DNA from: Mycocentrospora acerina
Taxonomy: Eukaryota; Ascomycota; Dothideomycetes; Pleosporales
NCBI GenBank assembly: GCA_022701365.1
Contig: JAKUHH010000118.1
Coordinates: 124,001-188,000, forward strand
Reading direction: 5' to 3'
DNA length: 64,000 bases
A model generated the notes under the pieces. The model was given only the letters and a program-made list of their open reading frames with translations, was not told the DNA's origin and searched no databases. Shown here piece by piece: positions 55,715 through 64,000 of this stretch. Within the stretch, counting starts at the first letter, position 1. The number at the start of each line of letters is the position of its first letter. The position numbers and the translations under genes are program-made.

Positions 55715-57397
55715 TTACCATCTCTGTCCACGTATCCTTCCAATCCACGAGAATACAATCTTCAGGCGCTCGCGGACTCGCGTAGTCCGAAGCAGCACGT
55801 ACTTTTCCTCTTCAACGATAGGCACAACAGAGGCAAACCAATATGGGAATAGCGCGGGGTCCTCGGGGGGTTCCCCGTATACCTGGATGATACGCTCGCG
55901 GAGCCACGGAGCGCTTGCCTCCCGCATTTCCCGGACAAAGGCTGTACAGTTGTCGAGTAACTGTTGGGTCGACAGCGCCTCGGTAGCGACTTCGTACGGA
56001 AGCGGAGATCGTGGGTTTTGCTGAAGGAATGCTTCCGCATAATCCCGAGCCATGGTTGTTTCGCGCTGTTCCAGGCCTCCCTCTTCGGCAAGGGAAACGT
56101 CCTCGATGCGCTCGACACAACCCACGTTGTACCCATCGAGCATTCCGTGGGCCTTGATCTTGAAACGACCGATACCTCGTGTTTCCACGAAGCTGCGCCC
56201 ATCGCGAAGGAGTTCAAAATTGACAATTTCTAAAAGGGTACCGTATTCGAGGAATGGGGTCGCTCCCAGATCACCTTGTGGTGCAGCGGTACGGTTGTAC
56301 ATGACCATACCGAATTGTCTGTTGCCCTCAATCACGCGTCGCATCATCAACCGATACCGAGGCTCGAAGACATGGAGAAACGTAGGCACAAAAGGAAGAG
56401 CCAGCGTGCAAATGAAAAGCGGTGTGGTAAGTGTGTCGTTCCCAGCCTGCTCCTCCTCTTTGAATGCCGCAGCACGTGCGTTGACAAGATCTGGACACAG
56501 AGAGTTCAAGAGCGAGTTGAGAATGGCATTGCTATGCTGATTTTGCAGCGAAGCGGGGACATGAAGTTCCCTGCGGCAGAATGGGCATATGCTGCTGTGG
56601 TCCATGACGCGCTCGAGGCAGCGGCGGCAGAAGGTGTGGCCACAGGTTGTGGTTGTGGGGTCCAACATCATGTTGTAGCAAACAAGACAGTCCAGCTCGT
56701 TGTGAGTGACATCACGCAACCTTTCAGCCAGCACCATATCCAGCTCCTTGTAGTCATCTCCGATCGTCGACATGGTACTGTATTCGACTTCGGAGCTGTA
56801 CCGCAGCTTTCCCATTTCGGCCAGAACAAACGTTGATACTAGGCGCCCTCCATGTAGCACGTGCTGGTGTCCTTTTTCGCTTACGCTCTTCCTCTCACCG
56901 TCATCTCCATCCTTGTTCTGAAGAATCTCTTCAAGCAACGTCGGGGTTTGCTGCGTGACCGATATATGTTGTGCTATCTCAGTCTTGAACTGGTCCATCA
57001 ACTTGGTCAACGTTACGTCTACAGAGCACTCTGCAGACGCATGCTCTGCACCGCATCCCAGCAGTGGACAAGCAATCCCAGTCAGGCGGTCCGGTCGGTT
57101 CGGATAGGATATGTTTGTGCGCGGTTTGGGAGCTGGCAGGCAGCCGCGACAGAGGGTGTGACCGCACGGTAATGTCACTGGAGTACTCAGTGGCAACGAA
57201 CACCGTGGGCACTGCACAAGGCGAACCAGCTGCCTTGCATCATAGTGGGCAACGGCCAGGTCCTCGGCTTCAAGAGCTCCTGCTTGGGACTCATCGTCGA
57301 GCATCAAGACTGATGGAACTGATGGAGACACTCGTGGTTGGAAAGATTGTTCCACAGTTTTCACTACAGAACACGGTTTTGTTCGTTGACGATTCAT
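55715..57397 (-). CDS. RING-finger LON-domain protein (CrgA/LONRF-type)
   Basis: Probable E3 ubiquitin ligase; fungal members are often named after Mucor CrgA, a light-dependent carotenogenesis repressor, and mammalian relatives are LONRF1-3. A single 560-aa frame. RING 1 starts at Cys63 (CPRC...CGHTLCRGC...CPLLGC). RING 2 is a canonical C3HC4 finger, CLVCYNMMLDPTTTTCGHTF then CRRCLERVMDHSSICPFC. A LON N-terminal substrate-binding domain follows from about residue 325 (LPFVPTFLHVFEPRYRLMMRR, ETRGIGRFKI, a C-terminal LLRTTRVRERL). There is no protease or ATPase domain, so older 'ATP-dependent protease' labels would be wrong. Ligase activity is inferred from the fingers. Confidence 0.92.
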   Translation of the reverse strand: MNRQRTKPCSVVKTVEQSFQPRVSPSVPSVLMLDDESQAGALEAEDLAVAHYDARQLVRLVQCPRCSLPLSTPVTLPCGHTLCRGCLPAPKPRTNISYPNRPDRLTGIACPLLGCGAEHASAECSVDVTLTKLMDQFKTEIAQHISVTQQTPTLLEEILQNKDGDDGERKSVSEKGHQHVLHGGRLVSTFVLAEMGKLRYSSEVEYSTMSTIGDDYKELDMVLAERLRDVTHNELDCLVCYNMMLDPTTTTCGHTFCRRCLERVMDHSSICPFCRRELHVPASLQNQHSNAILNSLLNSLCPDLVNARAAAFKEEEQAGNDTLTTPLFICTLALPFVPTFLHVFEPRYRLMMRRVIEGNRQFGMVMYNRTAAPQGDLGATPFLEYGTLLEIVNFELLRDGRSFVETRGIGRFKIKAHGMLDGYNVGCVERIEDVSLAEEGGLEQRETTMARDYAEAFLQQNPRSPLPYEVATEALSTQQLLDNCTAFVREMREASAPWLRERIIQVYGEPPEDPALFPYWFASVVPIVEEEKYVLLRTTRVRERLKIVFSWIGRIRGQRW

Positions 57398-58939
57398 GTA
57401 GATTCCGTGCTTGGGGCAATGGCTGTCGCTGCCATGTACTAGCCCGGGCCTGGTTCGGATAGATCGGCTTTATCGCAGTGGTGGGTTGTCGTGGAAGAGC
57501 AGGAAGGAACAGTGAGCAGGATGTATAGTATATGTGGTTGTGTCGATGTATAGATGTGTTGCTGGCAGGATTTGGAGGCGAAATGGTAGTCCAGAACAAG
57601 ATAGTGCCAGCTGGAACAACTCAACAACACAAGTTTGCCTTTGCGATATTCTAGAATGAGGGCGAGACCGACAGAGCACGTGCTGACGCAAGAACGGGCA
57701 ACCGCGGTAGCTGCAGCGGTCTAGGAGTGTACAGAGGGCTGGTGTGGTGTGTTTATTAATGTCAAGTGTGCCCAGCCTGGGACTGGAGTTGGCGGAGGTA
57801 AGAGGCGAGGTACCCGAGGAAAAACGAAACCGCGTTGGATGCGACATTTGAAGAGGTCATTGACCTCTTGAACTGTGCAAGGATGGTACAAGATCGGCGA
57901 TGTTGTTTGGCAGAGGCGAAAGCAGTGAGAGCCGACCGATCAGTGTGCCACAATCTGTGTCTGCGGATCGTATATCATGCCCCTCATCGGGTGCCCCACC
58001 AACTAGGTTCGCGGGACAAGCAATGGCCATGAATTGCTGCACGTCCCTTTCCGACCATGAAAAGCGCTCCAACGCCTGCCTATTGCTTCTTTGCTTCCAG
58101 CTGGCCGGCGGTTTACGTCTAAGACAGGCGCTCTGGCTGGACGAACGGCGGATGACCTAATCCGCCGCCTGCCTAGCGCGCCGAACGGCTCCATTATGCT
58201 CCGGCTCATCGTGATCGCATGCGCTGTCCGCTGTTGCGAGATTGGTGCTGTGCTCAAGGCCGGTTGCGCGCACCCCTTTTGCGCTGCTGGTGTGTGGGAT
58301 TGCGCGCTTCCGCAGTCGCTGCTGAGGGAGTGCGCCGAGGCTGCCCGGGCAACGTTTCCGGTCTTCAGCGTGCAAGAAAGCGTACAAACCAGGTGCAAGC
58401 GTCATCGATGCCGTGGCCGCGAGGCCCAGACTGGCCAATGCCTGTGCACTTCCCCAGCTGTCAAGTACATGTGGCACGCTTGCTTTGAGCCTCGCTAAAC
58501 CCTGTCTGCGGGTCGGAAGACCCTGTAGTGACGACTTGCATCTTGGCTGCAAGGCGCCGCCAAATGCACGCACGTTTGGCCTTGACAAGGGAAGATATAT
58601 CCATTGGTAGGTCCATGTCTTGCCTCTACGCTGTTCGTGACTCGATGGTCTGTAATATGCAACGCCAAGCTCGGCCTCCTCGCTGCCCAACTGCATTTTG
58701 AACACCTATCTTTTTGCGTGAGATTCTCAGAAGAAGCACGGGGCTTACAGGCTCCCTCCTCAGCCCCCAAAAGTACCATGGAACTCCAAATGCCACACCA
58801 CCCCCGGACCCAGCTTTGAGCACGCCTAAATCAGCCGCCGATGCTGTCGTATACCAAAGTCTCCGCCGCCACTCTTGCACTCCATAACGCCAAGAACCAA
58901 CCCTCCGCTTATGATATGATGCTAACAACGCCAATCCGC
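57398..58939. other. 1.5-kb GC-rich gene-less stretch
   Basis: It lies between the RING-LON start and the Rictor stop. Frames up to 182 codons occur on both strands but none shows conserved motifs. Probably promoter and leader of the RING-LON gene; an unrecognised non-coding RNA is possible. Confidence 0.45.
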
Positions 58940-61900
58940 CTATGTTGTCCCGTTCGTGATTGCCTGCTCGTCATCTGACGCAAAGTCAGAGTCACTACTC
59001 TCTTCAACCTCCTCCTCTTCCAGCACAATTTGCTCTAGCACCCGCTTGTCGAACAGATCTAGCACGAACCGACATGCCGGAAGGCGGAAATGGTGCGCCT
59101 CAAGTATCTGCATGACCTTGTGGAAGATGGACGGTCTGCTGAACCCCGGTACTTTCTTTGATTTGATGCTTTTGTACATGTCAGCGATTGATCTAGTCCT
59201 ACTGCAATAGGTGAAACTGACATTTGCAAGTCGTTTGCCGCCTTCTTTGCGAGCACTGTGTTGCCAAGGTCAGTCGCAAGCTTCAGAATGCGTGCATTCA
59301 CTGGGTCGCGGTCAGTGACGGCGAGTGTGATGACCTGTTTGCGTTTCCAACTAATATTCTCCGACTTGGCTGTCCATGGTGTGATCTGGTTCGCATCAGT
59401 TCTCGTTCTCAGACTTGGCCTCATCCAACATACCGCAAAGAGCTTTCTAAACTCCAAGGGGAGACAGAAGCCTAGAGCCTCACCAGCGTCATTGACAACC
59501 CCATCCCAGCCATACTCGAGCAGGATTTCTTGTCCGTGAAGACTCCTCGAGATTAAGCCTAGCACGTAGAATGCCGTGCCTCTGAGTGACATGACTTCTG
59601 ACTTCTCTGCAATCTGAACGATCCACTTTATCACATCAGAGTTCTCAAGAAACGGAGCGCCCAGCTCCATTGAGCCGACATTGCCTACAGCCCATAGACA
59701 TCCTTTCACTTTAAGTATGATTTCTGCATCGTCGTCTTCAGATGCAAAGTCTCGAATGGTAGCTGCAAACTCATCGAAATGCCCCTTTTGTTTGAGCAGC
59801 TTGCATCCTTCCTTCGTCCTTGTGAGTTCTCGGTAGAAATGCGGAGGCACAAGACCGTATTCAGGCTGCTCTGGCGCGTCGTCGTAGGATAGTTGATTTG
59901 ACGGTTTTTCGGGAATGTCGGCAAGAGCGCGAGCCATCGAGGCCTCGATCAGCGCTACGTATGTATCATTCCTTCCCAAGAACCAGTCATCCATCTCTCT
60001 CGTGATGTAATCCAATCCATCTAGATAGTGGTACCCTACTGATGTGGACAGGAACCGAAGTAACAAAGGAGCGCCAATTTCCCCCAAGTGGTCTAATGCA
60101 GGACGACATTTGACCACAAACTCGAGCGACTCTGTCTGGTTGCACGCCTCTTCTAGAATCTTGATGGCAACCTCACAGACCTCAACATCTGGATCGTAGA
60201 GCTGCGTTACAAGCAGCCGGATAGCCCATTCTGCAGGGCCCGTGGCACCTGTGGTTTGCATTGGCTTTGTTGCATATTTACGCATCAATCTAGTTGCGAG
60301 TATTCGTATCTCCTTTGAACATGACGTCATGGCTTTGGAAATGATGATGCGTAGATGTCCATCCAGCATGTAATCCATATTGCTCAACAGAGCTCGGATC
60401 AGGTCATCGCGGTCGTTGAGCTCGATGATATGGTAGAACATGTTGATGACCCTCCACCTCTCCAGTATCTGAATTCCCTTGGGGTCTTTTGTCAACGCAC
60501 CGAGGAGCGCAAAGTAGCCACAAGTAAGAGTCTCGTTCATGCGATCTGCTTGGAAGAGTGGTGATTCGGATGTCAGGCCGCTCATGCGGTCAAAGTGTGA
60601 GAGACACTCTGCAAGTTGTCGAATAAACTTGCTTTCGCCTAGATACTTGACTCCCTCGGGATTCTGCAGGAGCGTGTGCATGAAGGCGCAGCCTATTCGA
60701 ACATATCGTTGATTTGGCTTGGTATTCTTGATCTCAGAGAATCGGTACTTGAACGGGCGGTAGAATCCAAGCAGGCGATGAACGAATTTGGCTGATTTCA
60801 TAGCTTCATCCAGACGCTTGGCGTTGAGTAAAGGACCCTCGACAATAGACTGAATCAAGTCCCATTTCCACTTCTGAAAGGAAACAGTACCCAGTATCTG
60901 TGTGTCGACCATGAGGGCTCGAAATTGGGCTTCATCAACCTGCATTGCGGCATGCATCTTTGACTGATCAGTCTGTCGATTGGAGGACGTGTTGTTGGTA
61001 GCAACTGTGCTCTTGTTGGTGTTGAGCGAAGTTTGGCCTGAGCGATATAGCGTTCTATTGACGCTGTCCACTTGGTAGATCGTCCCAATAGCTACAAATC
61101 GGTCCTCGGACTGAAATCTTGCAGCTGAGTGAAGCAGCTGCGGAAGCACCTGAAGCTGTGCACTCCACAATGGTGGCAATAGTTCATTGGCCATTTTCAA
61201 AACCTCTCCAAGCAACAGCGTGGTCTTCCGCTTCAACGGTAGCGTCAAGGGTTGTTCCTCAACTTGCAACAAAGCCGGTACCAGACCAGCGTGTAGGAAG
61301 GTAGCCAAGACAACAGAAATGTAATGGTCCATCAGATTCCACTTGTTTGTAGTGTTTTCTGCACTGAAGCTCAGGGCGTCTTTGGCAGGCTGGTTCTTCA
61401 TGTTCGTGACACGCCCGTAGGTTGTCAGTCTCCGTCCAGCTAGGAAGGAGGAGGACCATGATGGGGGTTTGATCCTGAGAAGATCGAAAAGAAGTTCTAA
61501 GATGATATTGCGCACATGGGGTGTTGGAATTTGCAATGACAAAAGTAAGGAACGGATTGGAAGGAAATCGTTCATGCACAATGCTAGCAGTCCAGGCCAG
61601 CTTCTCAGCAAGGATGCAATGACCTTGGCATTCGCTTTCAGCTTTTCTTCGTGCAAGTGCCCGTGAACTGTGCCTGCGTCTGTGAACATTGCAAATGGAG
61701 CCTCCAGCTCGCGACCCGATCGTAGAAATCGTCGTCGTCGTGGGGTGTCGTGGAGATGCAAAAAACAAGCCGCAACACTCTCCGCAGCATGATAGCTTCC
61801 TTCTCCTAGAGCGTCGGCAAGTACTCCCATTCCACCGGCGTCAACGAGGAGTGCAGGTTTTCGAACCATAATCTCTGCAAGAGTAAGCGTTGCAATGTTT

Positions 61901-62937
61901 TTCAATCGATCTTCTGCATGCTCTGCTACCGCTACAATGATGCGAACCACACCACGGCCAATCTCCTCGACACCGCCTTTGACGTCCAAAAATGCTCGAA
62001 CGAACTTTAGAGCCTGCTCGCGCTCTACACTAGCTTTGCTCTCCTTTACGAGCGACAGAATCACCAAGTAGTCTGTATGGAGATTCCGGATGGTTCGAAG
62101 AGATTTGCGGTCTGTGAATGCATAGCGCATGACTCGATAAGCAGCTGCCACGACTTCTCGACTGTCGCTGAGAAGCATGGTCTGCAACCTCAGGCCAAAG
62201 ATGGACCATGCCAGATCGTATTTGAGCGTAGTATGTCGCTTGAACAGCAAGACTAAAGAATTAGCTCGCTCTACGTAGTACTCAGGCTTCATGCCCTGCA
62301 GCTCCAAGGCCTGCAGAATCTCAGCCAGTACAAAGGTTGGCGACTCCGTCTCATCTTCTTCCTCTTCGTCTTTCTGGACAATGTGACGTGATGGTGATCG
62401 CGAGAGATTCCGTCGAAACAGGTATGACAGTCTGCTCTGCGGATTGGGTGGTGGTGACGTGACGTCTCTTGCTCTTTGTATTTCTGCAGCCAGCGCTGAC
62501 TTTAGTTGTGCCAGCTTTCTGTTTGATATGTTGAGCTGCTCCTCAACCATGAACCTCTGTTCTTTTGCATTCTTGACGCTCTTGGCGTTTAGTGCCTCGA
62601 GCAGATTCTCCGACCCAATCCTGATCTTGGCCTCCTTCTCAATCTGGTCCTGCAGCTCAGCCTGCCGCTGCTCGGTGGTGGTGTTGTCGCTGTCCTCGAC
62701 TATGATTTCGTGCATGTCGAGGTCGGGACGTGTCCTGCCCTCGAGCGAGGTTGTGGGCCGCAGCTGCGAGCTGAAGCTGCCAGGCCCTGGATTGTGCGAG
62801 TTTGCTGTCGCGTATGACGACTGGCCTCCCCGCGAGCTCGCCATGGTGTTGATGGCGGCTGACGACAGAGAGCGGCCATCTCGAGTTCGCGTGGGCGCAA
62901 GCAGTGAGGCTTGGTCGGCGGAGGGTGGTGGCGTCAT
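58940..62937 (-). CDS. TSC11: TORC2 subunit Rictor (Avo3/Tsc11, S. pombe Ste20)
   Basis: Scaffold of TOR complex 2, which controls AGC kinases, actin and membrane stress. Exons 62937-59222 and 59168-58940 (53-nt intron with a CTGAC branch) give 1314 aa. The N-terminus is Ser-rich with a coiled-coil at about 85-155 (QAELQDQIEKEAKIRIGSEN). A helical-repeat body with Rictor-type blocks follows: LRTIRNLHTDYLVILSLVKE, RNIILELLFDLLRIKPPSW, FQKWKWDLIQSIVEGPLLN, NPEGVKYLGESKFIRQLAEC, KGCLWAVGNVGS. The last exon carries the conserved Rictor C-terminal block IKSKKVPGFSRPSIFHKVMQ and RLPACRFVLDLFDK, then an acidic tail. Confidence 0.95.
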
Positions 62938-63782
62938 TTAAGGCCGTGACCATGGGCACCTCCACCACATCGCATGTGTCTGCTACGACCACGCGCTCGT
63001 CTTCCCCATGGGCTGTCGCAGGCGGATGGCGGAAGATGGACGGTCTGCACTGGGGTACCTGTCACCACGGAGCGGGGCTATGGCGCTGGGCGGGAAAGGA
63101 ACGGTGGGGAGGGGCGGCCTGGGCGCTTGGGGAGGGAGGGGAGGGGAGTGCGCTTGGGGATTGCAGGTCACGGGATGCCAACCGTGGGTGAATGAACGAG
63201 GTGCTGGACACGGACAAGTGCACACTGCAGTCGACATGGGAGCAACGTCGCGGGCCCTCGCAGAAAAGTGGGCCCCACCTCCAGCGCCCACAGCCATGAC
63301 AGCTTCAATGCGAGGCGCCTTGCCGCATCGGCAGCTGCGGCATGTCTGCGACCTCACCGTCGACCATGCTGGCCTGATGTCGCGCAGATTTTCACTCACC
63401 TTCCTCCCGCGCTGCATCGGCTTTTCGCGCTCGCAGGGCCCGCAGGAGAGCGAGGGTCGAGAAGGGGCACGTGACCCACGCGTATCCCCGTTATCCTGGT
63501 GCGCATCGACCGGAGCACGCCGATGGCCACGCCAGCCAATGCGAGGAGCTCTCCTCCGCCATCCTCGCGCCATCTCGCGTCTGCCCAAAGCTTATTCGCG
63601 AACGATTCCTAAGAATCAACTCCGTTGCAGCTCGGCCGTCTCCGTCTGTTGGTGACCTGATAAGATTGCATATCTGAGAGTATAACTATCGTCGCTGTCC
63701 GCCCTTGATCTTCGTCTTGCTCATCCCCAACACTCAATTGACACGCCAGCTCCAGCCCTCGTCTCTAACAAACCCAACCACC
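62938..63782. promoter_or_regulatory. Divergent intergenic region Rictor / uricase
   Basis: 845 bp, GC-rich on the Rictor side. The uricase side holds a TGATAA GATA-factor site at 63658-63663 and a UaY-like TCGG-N6-CCGT at 63632-63645. Confidence 0.5.
63632..63663 (+). promoter_or_regulatory. Candidate UaY and AreA sites before uricase
   Basis: TCGG-CCGTCT-CCGT differs by one base from the Aspergillus purine activator site TCGG-N6-CCGA. TGATAA fits the nitrogen regulator AreA site HGATAR. Both lie about 120-150 bp before the ATG. Function is inferred from known control of uricase in Aspergillus. Confidence 0.45.
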
Positions 63783-64000
63783 ATGTCTCAGCTTAGCTTC
63801 GCACGATACGGCAAGGACAACGTCCGTCTGTACAAGGTCGATAAGGACCCCAAGACTGGCATTCACACCGTCGTCGAGCAGACCGTCCGCATTCTCCTTG
63901 AGGGTGACATTGAGACCTCGTGAGCTGCTTCCAAACAGCTTCCATAGCAACCACTAACAAACAGCAGCTACACCAAGGCAGACAACTCAGTCGTCGTAGC
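63783..64000 (+). CDS. uaZ: Urate oxidase (uricase), 5' part only
   Basis: Cofactor-free peroxisomal enzyme that oxidises urate to 5-hydroxyisourate in purine catabolism. Exon 1 (63783-63919) encodes MSQLSFARYGKDNVRLYKVD, and HTVVEQTVRILLEGDIETS, closely matching fungal uricases. Exon 2 continues YTKADNSVVV, including the Lys-Ala-Asp-Asn-Ser region of the first T-fold where catalytic residues lie. The acceptor is a tandem AG (63964 or 63967), so the join reads ETSYTK or ETSSYTK. The remaining four-fifths lies beyond the window. Confidence 0.95.

Noticed and set aside
55715..57397. ATP-dependent Lon protease
   Set aside because: Only the LON substrate-binding domain is present; no AAA or Ser-Lys protease domain.
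58157..58705. 182-codon frame on the minus strand
   Set aside because: GC-rich DNA gives long frames on both strands here; no hydrophobic pattern, motif or splice logic supports it.
63008..63655. 215-codon frame between Rictor and uricase
   Set aside because: It lies in a GC-rich divergent promoter and overlaps frames on the other strand; low-complexity Gly/Arg composition.

Overview
The window is nuclear DNA of a filamentous ascomycete. Genes are compact and carry many 45-60 nt introns with GTRNGT donors and CTRAC branch sites. The gene set includes Nox regulation, HET incompatibility, CBM18 chitin deacetylase and uricase. A Dothideomycete is my best guess, but that is an inference from protein style only. 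About 25 protein genes and two intron-containing tRNA-Thr genes can be supported. Exon joins were chosen by eye so that each product keeps one reading frame, ends at a stop and matches its family; none is backed by transcripts.

Layout. 1-9.4 kb: riboflavin synthase (cut by the left edge), divergent from a nine-exon CaiB-type CoA-transferase; a PHD-finger protein converging on TFIIIB subunit BRF1; a small acidic protein. 9.9-26.4 kb is more accessory: two tandem paralogues with a degenerate F-box-like N-terminus, a Baeyer-Villiger-type monooxygenase, a mitochondrial ADCK2/Cqd1-type atypical kinase, a Kelch protein, a PLC-like phosphodiesterase, and a secreted chitin deacetylase with four CBM18 modules. 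26.4-37 kb is gene-poor: two tRNA-Thr genes, a small inverted-repeat element, an S6K-like AGC kinase, a decayed coiled-coil repeat gene and a HET-domain gene. 37.5-64 kb is mostly housekeeping: UTP17/NAN1 divergent from RPB10, a YHR202W-like metallophosphoesterase divergent from an RCC1-type Ran exchange factor, mitochondrial uL13 divergent from the copper chaperone CCS1, NADPH-oxidase regulator NoxR, a 59-residue TOM6-like protein, a RING-LON (CrgA-type) protein, the TORC2 subunit Rictor, and the start of uricase.

Themes. Several genes serve transcription and ribosome production (BRF1, RPB10, UTP17, uL13m). Several serve mitochondria (CoA-transferase, ADCK2-like, uL13m, TOM6-like). CCS1 and NoxR both concern superoxide, but nothing suggests they form a cluster. 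The least ordinary items are the coiled-coil gene broken by in-frame TAA codons (31.7-33.3 kb), a probable alternative last exon in the chitin deacetylase gene, a 96-bp MITE-like hairpin, and repeated pentanucleotide arrays, one filling much of an unusually long intron. I did not find a convincing wholly new multi-gene system.
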